NCBI GenBank assembly: GCA_040830705.1
Contig: JBFOME010000007.1
Coordinates: 186,001 to 250,000, forward strand
Reading direction: 5' to 3'
From: Ruegeria_C sp040830705
GTDB lineage: Bacteria > Pseudomonadota > Alphaproteobacteria > Rhodobacterales > Rhodobacteraceae
Length of the DNA: 64,000 nt
Shown: positions 24,571 through 33,388 of the stretch, piece by piece
Position numbering within the stretch: position 1 is the stretch's first letter
How the letters are laid out: every line of letters starts with the position of its first letter
Notes under the pieces: generated by a model
What the model was told of the DNA's origin: nothing
Seen by the model: the letters and a program-made list of their open reading frames with translations, nothing else
The model's database searches: none
Translations under genes and position numbers: made by a program

Positions 24571-25629
24571 ATGACGGACCTGATCACCCTTTATGCAAGC
24601 CAAGTCGCGGATGGCAGCCTGACAGCCGATGCCGCGCAAGAGGCGGTCCTGCCGGAGTTTGAACGTATCCGCGCCGCCCTGGCGGCCCCGATCAAACGCG
24701 GACTTTTCCGCAAGGCACCGCCGCCGCCCAAAGGGCTTTACCTCTGGGGCGGAGTCGGGCGCGGCAAATCCATGCTCATGGACATGTTCGTCGATACATT
24801 GGGGGATATTCCCGTCCGGCGGGTACATTTCCATGCATTCATGCAGGAAATCCACACCCAGATGCATCAGGCCCGCAAAGACGGAGTCGAGGATGCGTTG
24901 GCCCCGGTCGCGGAGAAAGTCATCGCCTCGGTCAAGGTGCTGGCCTTTGACGAGATGCAGATCACCGACATCACGGATGCAATGATCGTGGGTCGGCTGT
25001 TTCAGGCGTTGTTCGACGCGGGCGTGGTGGTTGTCACGACCTCAAACCGTATCCCTGACGATCTTTACAAAGACGGGCTGAACCGGCAGTTGTTTCTGCC
25101 CTTCATCGACCTGATCAAGGATCGGATGGAGGTCTGGGAGATGGTCAGCCCGACCGATTACCGGCAAAATCGCCTTGAAGCGTCGCAGGTCTACTTCACG
25201 CCGATCGGACCCGAGGCGCGGCGCGAGATCCAGTCGGTCTGGCAGGATTTGGCGGGCGGACCCGCTGAGCCGCTAGTCCTGCATGTCAAAGGGCGCGAGG
25301 TCACGCTGCCCGCCTTTCGCAACGGCATCGCGCGTGCCACGTTTTATGATCTGTGCGGTCACATGTTGGGGCCGGGCGATTATCTGGCAGTGGCCGACGC
25401 GGTTAAAGTGTTGGTGCTGGAAGACATCCCCCGCCTATCGCGCAACAACTTCAACGAGGCCAAACGCTTTGTCACTCTGATCGATGCGCTCTACGAGGCG
25501 AAGGTGAAACTGATCTGTTCCGCGGCGGCAGCGCCAGACATGCTATATGTCGAAGGCGAAGGCACGTTCGAGTTTGAACGCACTGCCTCGCGCCTGCATG
25601 AGATGCAAAGCATCGAATGGGGACGCTGA
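24571..25629 (+). CDS. zapE: Cell division protein ZapE (AFG1-like ATPase)
   Basis: This 352-residue P-loop ATPase of the AFG1/ZapE family has Walker A YLWGGVGRGKSMLMD at about residue 60, the segment RVHFHAFMQEIH, Walker B LAFDEMQITDITDAM and sensor-like TTSNRIPDDLYKDGLNRQLF. In Escherichia coli ZapE acts at the division ring under stress. The start MTDLITLYASQV at 24571 fits homologues; ATG 24559 would add four residues. The 138 bp upstream, divergent from the MFS gene, contains a TTGCGG and TGATAT pair at 24497-24525 that could be its promoter (weak). Confidence 0.9.
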   Translation: MTDLITLYASQVADGSLTADAAQEAVLPEFERIRAALAAPIKRGLFRKAPPPPKGLYLWGGVGRGKSMLMDMFVDTLGDIPVRRVHFHAFMQEIHTQMHQARKDGVEDALAPVAEKVIASVKVLAFDEMQITDITDAMIVGRLFQALFDAGVVVVTTSNRIPDDLYKDGLNRQLFLPFIDLIKDRMEVWEMVSPTDYRQNRLEASQVYFTPIGPEARREIQSVWQDLAGGPAEPLVLHVKGREVTLPAFRNGIARATFYDLCGHMLGPGDYLAVADAVKVLVLEDIPRLSRNNFNEAKRFVTLIDALYEAKVKLICSAAAAPDMLYVEGEGTFEFERTASRLHEMQSIEWGR

Positions 25630-25699
25630 AGGAAACGCTCCGCTTGATCTCACTTCCTGAACCCATCGTGGCACGCCGCTTCGCTGGCGGGACACAAAA

Positions 25700-27346
25700 T
25701 CACTCAGCGGCAAGGTCCTTTTGCCGACAATAGCAAGACGCCTTGATCGGCACATCCGCGCGCGCAACGGCCTTGTCGAGTTGCAACTTGATATGCGCCG
25801 CCTCTACCGTCTCGCCGCGTCGGGTAAGGCACTCATGCAACCCGTGCAGGCTCCACACGTTGCCCGGATGCTGGCAGGCCCGGCTCAGCGTCGCGTCAAG
25901 TCCAAGATCCGCACGATAGACCGCCTCGGCTTCCTCAACCTGTCCCTGCTCCAAAAGCAACGCGCCCAGTGCATGGCGTGTGGGCTGCATCCAGCCCCAA
26001 GGCTCGTCATAGGGCAGGTTGTCATCAATCTCGACCGACTTGCGCAGATGCGCAAAGGCAGCCTCATGATCGCCCTGATGATAGGCCAATTCGCCCAGCA
26101 TCATCTGCTCGGCGACACCCAGGATATCACGGCAGGTGTTGTTAAAGAGCATCCGACTGTCCTGCACCCGGTTGAGCGCGTCATAGAACTGCACCCGCTC
26201 GGTTTCCGCCTCAGTGGTACGCTGCAAGTTCGCCAGTGCAATTGTTCGGGCATAGCGCATCATGGCCAACGTGACGCTGTAGAGCTCTTCATCTTCAGGC
26301 AGCGGTTGATCTAGAATCTCTTGCCAACGCCCAAACCGGACCAGCACATGCTGCTTCATCGGGATGAAGGCTTCGAACCAGTCCGCCATCGGACGAAGCA
26401 TGTCGGACGGCAATGTCTCGATCAGCTCCTCGGCCGCCTCTAGTGCAGGCCCCGGCTGACCCAGGAACATCGCGCCATAAATCTTGAAGTGATAGTTGTG
26501 GCAACGATAAACGGAGTAGAAATTGTCTGCGCCCGCGCGGCTCAGAAATTTCCGATCCGCCACGATCGCCGCTTGGTTTCGCAGCACCACATTCATGTAG
26601 TCGCCACAAAGCACGTCGACATGGGTTGGCATATGCAGAAGGTGACCCGCATCAGGCACCAGCGTACCCAGCGCATCGCCATGGCGCAGGGCGCGTTCGG
26701 GATGAGGCGACATCTCCATGAGGTGGATATACATATGCAGCAACCCCGGATGCTGCCAGGCTCCGGGAAGGGTTTCAAACGCCTTATCAAGCACGGCGAT
26801 GGCTTCCAGCGTGTCGGCGCCATCTGCGGGCTGGCCAGTGGGCAAATCCCAAAGCTGCCAAGGCGTCCGGTTCATAATCGACTCGGCAAACACCGCGCAG
26901 ATATCCAGATCTTCAGGATGTGCGGCATGCGCTTTGCGCATGGCATCCGCAAATGCGTCATTCCAAGGGCTGAAATCTTCGATTTCGGAACTGTCGGGAT
27001 AACGTGCCGGCAGTGCTTCGATCAATACGCGTTCGATCGGGGTCAGATGTTCCAGCAACGCGCTGGCGGACGCGATCGAGGCCTTGGCCACGTCGATGCA
27101 ATCGGGCTTTTCCTCTTCCTCGAAAGTCTCCCACGGTTTGTTGTAGTTGGGGCCGATGCAATAGGCGATGCCCCAATGAGCCATCGCGCAGTTCGGGTCG
27201 ACCTCCACCGCTTTCCGAAAGCACTCGATCGCCTCTTCGTGGTTATAGGCATAGGTCCAGATCAATCCGCGGTCGAACCACAATTGTGCGTCGGGCGATG
27301 CGGTTGAAACCAGCCGTGAGTATGCGCCAAGGTCGTAGTATTCCAT
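25700..27346 (-). CDS. TTC38-like tetratricopeptide repeat protein
   Basis: The 548-residue soluble protein starts MEYYDLGAYSRLVSTASPDA and has TPR-type helices such as LIWTYAYNHEEAIECFRKAV, LGELAYHQGDHEAAFAHLRK and LLLEQGQVEEAEAVYRADL. The central part, rich in His and Trp (PGLLHMYIHLMEMSPHPERA, LLHMPTHVDVLCGDYMN), matches the TTC38 family found from bacteria to humans, with no defined biochemical role. A purine-rich AAGAAGGGGG precedes ATG 27346. The C-terminus ends CYCRQKDLAAE. It stands alone; the strong terminator upstream separates it from ctpA. Confidence 0.82.
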   Translation of the reverse strand: MEYYDLGAYSRLVSTASPDAQLWFDRGLIWTYAYNHEEAIECFRKAVEVDPNCAMAHWGIAYCIGPNYNKPWETFEEEEKPDCIDVAKASIASASALLEHLTPIERVLIEALPARYPDSSEIEDFSPWNDAFADAMRKAHAAHPEDLDICAVFAESIMNRTPWQLWDLPTGQPADGADTLEAIAVLDKAFETLPGAWQHPGLLHMYIHLMEMSPHPERALRHGDALGTLVPDAGHLLHMPTHVDVLCGDYMNVVLRNQAAIVADRKFLSRAGADNFYSVYRCHNYHFKIYGAMFLGQPGPALEAAEELIETLPSDMLRPMADWFEAFIPMKQHVLVRFGRWQEILDQPLPEDEELYSVTLAMMRYARTIALANLQRTTEAETERVQFYDALNRVQDSRMLFNNTCRDILGVAEQMMLGELAYHQGDHEAAFAHLRKSVEIDDNLPYDEPWGWMQPTRHALGALLLEQGQVEEAEAVYRADLGLDATLSRACQHPGNVWSLHGLHECLTRRGETVEAAHIKLQLDKAVARADVPIKASCYCRQKDLAAE

Positions 27347-27444
27347 CGTAATGGCCCCCTTCTTCCTTTGGCAGCAGTCTAGCTCATCGAGCTGCGTGCA
27401 CAAAGTATCAAGTCGGGACAAGCGCGGAGCTGGCGCCATACATC

Positions 27445-27471
27445 AAAAAACCGCGCCAATTGCTGGCGCGG
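27445..27471 (-). terminator. Rho-independent terminator of the gpmI-envC-ctpA operon
   Basis: CCGCGCCA and TGGCGCGG form a perfect 8-bp stem around a 5-nt loop. On the minus strand it is followed by six T residues (AAAAAA at 27445-27450 on the given strand). It lies 33 bp after the ctpA stop and about 100 bp before the TPR gene start, so it ends the operon. Confidence 0.88.
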
Positions 27472-27503
27472 CTTTGTCGTTTCAGAATTGCGGCCAGCCC
27501 GGT

Positions 27504-28835
27504 TTATTCGTTGTCGAAGGCCGACAGCCCTTTGAGGATATCGATCGCATAGGCCATCTGATAATCCTGTTCCCGCAATTCGGCGGTGGCCTCGGCCTTG
27601 GCGCGATCTTCTTCGATCTGGCGTATCTCGTCCTCGGTCAGGCTGTCATTGTTCAGGCTGCCACGCAGATCCGCCTCGGTGCGCGAGGGGCGATCACTGT
27701 CTTCCTCTTCGTCCTCTGCCGGAGTACGGCGCGGCTGTTCGACGATAATGTCGGGCGACACACCCAGCGCCTGAATCGAGCGTCCGGAAGGCGTGTAATA
27801 GCGCGCCGTGGTCAGCCGCATTGCACCTTCACCCCGCAGCGGCATCACGGTCTGCACCGAGCCTTTGCCGAAGCTTTTCGTCCCCACGACGATAGCGCGG
27901 CGATGATCCTGCAAGGCGCCAGCCACAATCTCCGACGCTGAGGCCGAACCGCCATTGATCAGCACCACGATCGGCTTGCCATCTGCCAGATCACCCGCAC
28001 CAGCGTTGAACCGTTCGCCATCTTCGGGGTTACGGCCGCGCGTTGAAACGATCTCGCCCTCTTCCAGGAACGCATCCGAGACCTTGATCGCCTGGGTAAG
28101 CAATCCACCCGGATTGTTACGCAGGTCGAGAACGACGCCGTTGATCTTGTCCATACCTCCGGCTTCTTCGACCTGTTCCCTGAGCCCCTCTTCGAGGTTG
28201 GCAAAGGTCTGATCGTTGAAGGTGGTCACCCGCAGCACCACGCTTGTGCCTTCGGTGCGCGCACGCACGGCGGTCAGTTTGATCGTGTCGCGGATAATCG
28301 AAACATCGAACGGCTCTTGTTCGCCTTCGCGCACCACGGTGATCACGATCTCGGACCCGACCGGACCGCGCATCAGGTCCACCGCCTTGTCCAGCGTCAG
28401 ACCCAGCAGACTTTCGCCGTTCACATGGGTGATGAAGTCGCCTGCCTCGACACCGGCCTCATCCGCCGGAGTGTCATCCATGGGCGAGACCACTTTGACG
28501 AAACCTTCCTCCTGCGTGACCTCGATACCCAATCCACCAAATTCGCCGCGTGTCTGGACCCGCATTTGTTCGGCATCATTGGGCGAAAGGTAGCTGGAAT
28601 GCGGGTCAAGCGAGGTCAACATCCCGTCGATGGCGGCCTCGATCAACTCGCCAGCCTCGACCTCTTCGACATATTGAATGCGAATGCGTTCAAAAATGTC
28701 GCCGAACAGATCAAGCTGTTCGTAGACACTGGCATTGTTTTTGGCTTCTTGCGCGATCAGCGGGCCCGCCACCTGTGAGGTGGCGATGATCCCCGCCAAT
28801 GAGCCGCTCAGGGCCGCAATCACGAATTTCTTCAT
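27504..28835 (-). CDS. ctpA: C-terminal processing peptidase CtpA (S41)
   Basis: The 443-residue periplasmic protease has a signal peptide (MKKFVIAALSGSLAGIIATSQ), a PDZ domain around residues 90-170 (GGLGIEVTQEEGFVKVVSPM) and the S41 catalytic core. The Ser-Lys dyad is in NGGSASASEIVAGA and GTKSFGKGSVQTV. The C-terminal 90 residues are highly acidic and charged (TPAEDEEEDSDRPSRTEADL), probably flexible. Ctp proteases trim or degrade envelope proteins, often peptidoglycan hydrolases. It is the third gene of the operon, 6 bp after envC, which makes control of wall hydrolases a reasonable inference. Confidence 0.93.
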   Translation of the reverse strand: MKKFVIAALSGSLAGIIATSQVAGPLIAQEAKNNASVYEQLDLFGDIFERIRIQYVEEVEAGELIEAAIDGMLTSLDPHSSYLSPNDAEQMRVQTRGEFGGLGIEVTQEEGFVKVVSPMDDTPADEAGVEAGDFITHVNGESLLGLTLDKAVDLMRGPVGSEIVITVVREGEQEPFDVSIIRDTIKLTAVRARTEGTSVVLRVTTFNDQTFANLEEGLREQVEEAGGMDKINGVVLDLRNNPGGLLTQAIKVSDAFLEEGEIVSTRGRNPEDGERFNAGAGDLADGKPIVVLINGGSASASEIVAGALQDHRRAIVVGTKSFGKGSVQTVMPLRGEGAMRLTTARYYTPSGRSIQALGVSPDIIVEQPRRTPAEDEEEDSDRPSRTEADLRGSLNNDSLTEDEIRQIEEDRAKAEATAELREQDYQMAYAIDILKGLSAFDNE

Positions 28836-28841
28836 GCTGAT

Positions 28842-29975
28842 CTATCCATCCTTCTCGGTTTGGAACCACGTTTCCGGGTCCACCGGGCTGCCGCCCTCTC
28901 TGACTTCTATATAGAGCGTTTCCGACCTGTCAGTTCCAGTGCCATCACCGCTTAGTGACAAAATCGTGCCGATTTCCGGGGCCGTCCCCCCCATAAGACC
29001 CACCGGCGTTCCTTTGGGAATGACCTGCCCGGTCTGGCCATAAACCTCATTCAACCCGGATAAAACAAACAGCAGGTCGGGCTGCGGTTCCAGAATGACT
29101 ACATTGCCCAAATCCAGCAGCGGGCCGCGATAGCGGATCGTTGCCGCCGTTGGCGTTGTTACCAGCGCCCTGGGTCGCGCGGCCACAAGTATTCCGTTTC
29201 GTTTGATTCCGGCCGCGTCCGCCTCGCCGGCCCTGTGCAGCAGCACGCCCGCGACCGGCAGGTCGATCCCACCTTTTTGCGACGAGATGTCGGCGTTTGT
29301 CGCGGCGATCTCTGCGCCCGCAATCTCCGACAACCCTCCGGCGAAAGCATCAAGCGTCTCGGTAGAGGAGATCAAGATCGCGGTGCGCACCGGGTCCTCG
29401 GTAAAGCGTTTCGGTAAGTCGGTCCGATCCGCAACTGCCTTGCTGAGCTCTGCCCGCGCCGTCTGCACGCCCGTCAATCCCTCTTGCAGGGTGTCCAATG
29501 CGTTTTGCTGAACGCTGCGCAGATCGCTGACCTCCGACAGGTCCTGCGACAGGAACTGCGCACGCTGGTTCAGTCCCGGCGTCACCTCTGCCAGCATCAT
29601 ACCCGACCGGGCCACGCCCAGCGGGCCGGACGGATGCAGCAGAAGGACCGGCGGCGGCGCAGTTTCCATCGTCTGCAGCACGCCGATCAGTTGTGAAATC
29701 TCTGCCTCGCGCGCCTGTAGCCGTGTTGTTAGTGCGGCCTCGCGGATCGCTGCCCGGCGTAGCCCGTCGCGCATCGCCTCCAGTCCTGCCTCATAGGCTT
29801 GAACCGTGGCGGTCAGCGCTTTGACCCGATTGCGGGCACCTTCTGCTTGGTCCAGCGCCACTGCAGCTTGTTGTAACATCTGCGAGGCCAATCGCGCCGC
29901 TTCGGAGGGATCGCTTTCGGCGCTGGCCGATGAGGTCAATAGAAAGACCCCGAATATGGGTCCTGCCCATCTCAT
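28842..29975 (-). CDS. EnvC-like murein hydrolase activator with inactive LytM domain
   Basis: This 377-residue exported protein has a signal peptide (MRWAGPIFGVFLLTSSASAES), a long coiled-coil region (about residues 25-215) and a C-terminal LytM/M23 fold. The zinc ligands of active M23 enzymes are missing: the usual HxH near the end is LYIEVREGGSPVDPETW, and the first His position reads VVILEPQPDLLFV. EnvC of E. coli also has a degenerate LytM domain and activates amidases rather than cutting itself. Its ATG overlaps the gpmI stop by 4 nt, and ctpA follows by 6 bp. No amidase gene is in the window. Confidence 0.88.
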   Translation of the reverse strand: MRWAGPIFGVFLLTSSASAESDPSEAARLASQMLQQAAVALDQAEGARNRVKALTATVQAYEAGLEAMRDGLRRAAIREAALTTRLQAREAEISQLIGVLQTMETAPPPVLLLHPSGPLGVARSGMMLAEVTPGLNQRAQFLSQDLSEVSDLRSVQQNALDTLQEGLTGVQTARAELSKAVADRTDLPKRFTEDPVRTAILISSTETLDAFAGGLSEIAGAEIAATNADISSQKGGIDLPVAGVLLHRAGEADAAGIKRNGILVAARPRALVTTPTAATIRYRGPLLDLGNVVILEPQPDLLFVLSGLNEVYGQTGQVIPKGTPVGLMGGTAPEIGTILSLSGDGTGTDRSETLYIEVREGGSPVDPETWFQTEKDG

Positions 29976-31489
29976 ATCAGCAGGCTCTTGCCGGTCATTT
30001 CATCGGGCTGCTTCAGACCCATCAGCGCCAGCAGCGTCGGTGCCAGATCGCAAAGCCGCCCGTCGCGCAGTTGTGCACCTTCGGGCCCGCCAACCAATGC
30101 CACCGGGACCGGGTTCAGCGTATGCGCGGTGTGAGGCCCGCCGGTAACCGGGTCGACCATCACCTCACAATTGCCGTGATCGGCCGTCACGATGATCGCG
30201 CCGCCTGCGGTCTTCAAGGCCGCCACGACGCGGCCTAGCCCCTGGTCCACGGCCTCGCAGGCCTTGATTGCGGCGTCCAGATCACCGGTATGACCCACCA
30301 TATCGGGATTGGCATAGTTGGTGACGATCAGATCATAGCCCGCCTCAATCGCCTCAACGAACTTGTCGGTGACTTCGCCCGCCGACATCTCCGGTTGCAG
30401 GTCATAGGTGGCGACCTTAGGCGATTTCGGCATGAAGCGGTCTTCGCCCGTTTCGGGGGTTTCCTTGCCGCCGTTGAGGAAGAAGGTCACATGCGGATAT
30501 TTCTCGGTCTCAGCCAGACGGAACTGGCGAAGGCCCTTTTTCGCGACCCAGGCCCCCAGCGTGTTGACGATCTCGGCCTTGGGATAGGCGGTGGTCATGT
30601 AGCGGTTGTGACCGTCGGAATACTCAACCATGCCCAAAAGCGCCGATAGTTCGGGACGCGGGCCGGTGTCGAACTCGGCAAAATCGGGCTCGCCGATGGC
30701 GCGCAGAATCTCGCGAGCACGGTCGGCACGGAAGTTCAGGCAGAAAAAGCTGTCGCTGTCCTGAATGCCGGCATAGTCGCCAATGACGCTTGGCAGGATG
30801 AACTCATCTGTTTCGCCCGCCGCAGAGGCGTCGGCAACTGCGTCAGTGGCGGTCGCCAGCTTACGACCCTCGCCCCGGATCATCGCAGCATAGGCCAAGC
30901 CCACCCGCTCCCACCGGTTGTCGCGGTCCATCGCGTAATAGCGCCCGCAGACGGTTACTACCCGCGCACTGTCGGGCAGTTGCGATTGAAGCTCTGCGAC
31001 AAACCCGTCGGCGGATTTCGGGGCCACGTCACGCCCATCAGTGATGGCGTGCAGCGCGACCGGAACGCCGGCATCGGTAATGGCCTTCACGGCGGCAAGG
31101 ATATGGGTGATGTGGCCGTGCACGCCGCCATCCGAGACAAGTCCCATCAGATGCGCCGTGCCGCCGCTGGCCTTTGTGCGGGCGATAAAATCCCGCAGCG
31201 CCGCGTTCTCGAAAAATGACCCGTCTTCAATGGCCAGATCGATCTGACCGAGATCCATCGCGACGACCCGGCCAGCGCCGATATTGGTGTGGCCCACCTC
31301 GGAATTGCCCATCTGGCCGCTGGGCAGACCCACATCCGGCCCATGCGTGATCAGCTGCGCATGTGGGCTGTTGGCCATGATGGCGTCGAAGGTAGGTGTC
31401 TTTGCCAGATAGGGCGCATTGGCCGACGTGTTGTCGGACAGACCCCAGCCATCAAGAATACATAATACAACGGGCTTGGGCGCGGACAT
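29972..31489 (-). CDS. gpmI: 2,3-bisphosphoglycerate-independent phosphoglycerate mutase
   Basis: This 505-residue glycolytic enzyme interconverts 3- and 2-phosphoglycerate. The N-terminal metal segment is VLCILDGWGLSDNT and the phosphoserine nucleophile lies in QMGNSEVGHTNIGAG at about residue 62. The C-terminal metal ligands are in VTNYANPDMVGHTGDLDAA and IVTADHGNCEVM. The length equals the family norm. It heads a three-gene operon with envC and ctpA, a gene order that is common in alphaproteobacteria. The 204 bp between it and the divergent DUF1203 gene should hold both promoters. Confidence 0.96.
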   Translation of the reverse strand: MSAPKPVVLCILDGWGLSDNTSANAPYLAKTPTFDAIMANSPHAQLITHGPDVGLPSGQMGNSEVGHTNIGAGRVVAMDLGQIDLAIEDGSFFENAALRDFIARTKASGGTAHLMGLVSDGGVHGHITHILAAVKAITDAGVPVALHAITDGRDVAPKSADGFVAELQSQLPDSARVVTVCGRYYAMDRDNRWERVGLAYAAMIRGEGRKLATATDAVADASAAGETDEFILPSVIGDYAGIQDSDSFFCLNFRADRAREILRAIGEPDFAEFDTGPRPELSALLGMVEYSDGHNRYMTTAYPKAEIVNTLGAWVAKKGLRQFRLAETEKYPHVTFFLNGGKETPETGEDRFMPKSPKVATYDLQPEMSAGEVTDKFVEAIEAGYDLIVTNYANPDMVGHTGDLDAAIKACEAVDQGLGRVVAALKTAGGAIIVTADHGNCEVMVDPVTGGPHTAHTLNPVPVALVGGPEGAQLRDGRLCDLAPTLLALMGLKQPDEMTGKSLLI

Positions 31490-31693
31490 GGTCTGAAACT
31501 CCGGAAGCTGCTCTTGCTGCCTTCTATCCTCAGGCGTCCCCTTGTTGAACCGTCTTTGTCGCGCGCAAGCCCCAGAGCGTCAAATTAAATTGCCTTAATG
31601 CGCGCTGGTCAGCCTCCGCACACCCCAATGCGCAGGAAACGGGTCGCCGCGGCCTGCCCGATTTAGCCAGGTTGGGCAAAAAAGGAGAGCACC

Positions 31694-32164
31694 TTGCCCA
31701 AAGTCACCGCCCTACCCACCGATCAGGTCCGCGCCTATCAATCCGGCGCGCCCGATGCTTATGGCAATCCGCCAGAGCGCGCGATTTCGACCGGGGCAGG
31801 CAATCCCTGCCGCCATTGCCTGTGCGACATTCCCGAGGGAGAAGAGATGTTGGTTCTGGCACATCGTCCTTTTGATGCGCTTCAGCCCTATGCCGAAACG
31901 GGGCCGATTTACTTTTGCGCCGCGCCCTGCGAACCACATCGCGATACCGGCGCGCTGCCCGAGATACTGACCACCTCACCCGATTATCTGATCAAAGGCT
32001 ACGGCGATGACGACAGGATCGTCTATGGCACCGGCGTTATCATCAGGTCCGATGCCTTGCTTGAGGCCGCCAGTAATATCTTTGCCGATCCGGATGTGGC
32101 CTATATCCACATCCGCTCGTCCCGCAACAATTGCTATCAGGCGCGGCTGGATCGCGACGAGTAA
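31694..32164 (+). CDS. DUF1203 family protein
   Basis: This 156-residue soluble protein has a Cys pair near residue 38 (NPCRHCLCDIPEGEEML), a second Cys cluster (IYFCAAPCEPH) and the C-terminal segment VAYIHIRSSRNNCYQARLDR, which match DUF1203. The function is unknown. The Cys/His set could bind a metal. The start is TTG at 31694, preceded by AAAGGAGAG at good spacing; there is no ATG in frame nearby. Its stop lies 6 bp from the stop of the convergent ABC ATPase gene. Confidence 0.83.
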   Translation: MPKVTALPTDQVRAYQSGAPDAYGNPPERAISTGAGNPCRHCLCDIPEGEEMLVLAHRPFDALQPYAETGPIYFCAAPCEPHRDTGALPEILTTSPDYLIKGYGDDDRIVYGTGVIIRSDALLEAASNIFADPDVAYIHIRSSRNNCYQARLDRDE

Positions 32165-32170
32165 GACCGC

Positions 32171-33100
32171 TCAACCGGTGGCGGTAAGCGATAAGAAAAC
32201 ATCCTCAAGATCGGCCTCTTCGGTCTTGACGTCGCGGATGGTGATCCCGGCCTCACGAACCGCCGCCAAAACCTGCTCGGCACTGGTGTTGCGGCTGAAA
32301 TAGTTCAGCACCAGCGCGCCATCTTCGCGCTTCTGCGCCTCGATCCCATCGGCGCTTGGCAAGGCGGTAACCGGGCCATCCGGAACGATCACCATCGAAC
32401 GCGCATCCAAACGATCCAGCAGGTTGGCGGTGCTGTCGCGGGCGACCAACTCACCATGGTTGATGATGGCGATCTCGTCGCACATCGCTTCGGCCTCTTC
32501 GAGGTAATGCGTCGTCAGGATGATGGTCATGCCCTGCTGGTTCAGCCTACGCACATTCGCCCAGAGCATCTGCCGCAGTTCGATATCCACGCCCGCAGTT
32601 GGCTCGTCCAGCACCAACACATGCGGGTGATGCACCAGCGCTTTGCCAAGCAGCAAACGCCGTCGCATCCCGCCCGAGAGGGTACGGGCATAGGCCTCGG
32701 CCTTGTCGGTGAGGCCGACAAGCTCAAGGATCTCGTCGCTTCGCCGCTGCGATTTGGGGACGCCGTAGAGCCCCGCTTGCACTTCAAGCGCGCCGCGCGG
32801 GGTAAAGAACGGATCAAGGTTCAGCTCTTGCGGCATGACCCCGATCGAGGCGCGCGACTGACGCGGATTGGCATCCTGATCAAAACCCCAGATCGTGACC
32901 TTTCCGGATGTCTTCAGCACCAGACCGGCGAGAATGTTTATCAGGGTCGACTTGCCAGCCCCGTTTGGACCCAACAGACCAAAGACCGACCCGCGCGGCA
33001 CCTGCAGATCAATGCCCTTTAGCGCCTGCTTATCAGCCATGCCTCGGCCGCCCTTATAGGTCTTGACCAAACCCTCGATCCGAATGGCGTCTTGCGTCAT
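32171..33100 (-). CDS. ABC-2 type transporter ATP-binding protein
   Basis: This 309-residue ATPase has canonical motifs: Walker A GPNGAGKST, signature TLSGGMRRR, Walker B VLVLDEPTAGVD and H-switch TTHYLEEAE. The C-terminal region resembles DrrA/YadG-type drug or polysaccharide exporters. No permease gene lies beside it on either side: the downstream gene is the convergent DUF1203 and the upstream one is a divergent zinc-finger gene. It must therefore work with a membrane subunit encoded elsewhere. The substrate is unknown. Confidence 0.9.
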   Translation of the reverse strand: MTQDAIRIEGLVKTYKGGRGMADKQALKGIDLQVPRGSVFGLLGPNGAGKSTLINILAGLVLKTSGKVTIWGFDQDANPRQSRASIGVMPQELNLDPFFTPRGALEVQAGLYGVPKSQRRSDEILELVGLTDKAEAYARTLSGGMRRRLLLGKALVHHPHVLVLDEPTAGVDIELRQMLWANVRRLNQQGMTIILTTHYLEEAEAMCDEIAIINHGELVARDSTANLLDRLDARSMVIVPDGPVTALPSADGIEAQKREDGALVLNYFSRNTSAEQVLAAVREAGITIRDVKTEEADLEDVFLSLTATG

Positions 33101-33189
33101 CTGCCGGTCTTGCCCCTTGCTGGCTCATCGCTCATAAAAGCACCTAATCCAAGCCCGCAGGGCCGACAACACCAGAAGGACTGCCAGCG

Positions 33190-33369
33190 ATGACAATAGA
33201 CGCGCCGGAAACCAGAACCGTCCAGACCAGCCGCGTCGCCTGCGACGGCGGCGAAGGTGCCCTCGGCCATCCCCGCGTCTGGCTGCAAATCCCCGAAGAC
33301 ATCGGCTGGGTCGAATGCCCCTATTGCGATTGCCGATACATCCTGAAGGGCCACGCCCCGCAAGGCTGA
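33190..33369 (+). CDS. Small zinc-finger protein (zf-CHCC, NDUFS6-like)
   Basis: A 59-residue protein starts MTIDAPETRTVQTSRVACDG. It carries the CHCC zinc-binding set C18, H26, C43, C46, seen in RVACDGGEGALGHPRVW and WVECPYCDCRYIL. This is the bacterial relative of the mitochondrial complex I subunit NDUFS6, common in alphaproteobacteria. It is short but unambiguous because all four ligands and the spacing are present. It lies 19 bp upstream of the yrbL-like gene in the same direction. A link to complex I assembly is inferred from the family. Confidence 0.88.
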   Translation: MTIDAPETRTVQTSRVACDGGEGALGHPRVWLQIPEDIGWVECPYCDCRYILKGHAPQG

Positions 33370-33388
33370 CCAAGTTGACGGAGGCCGG

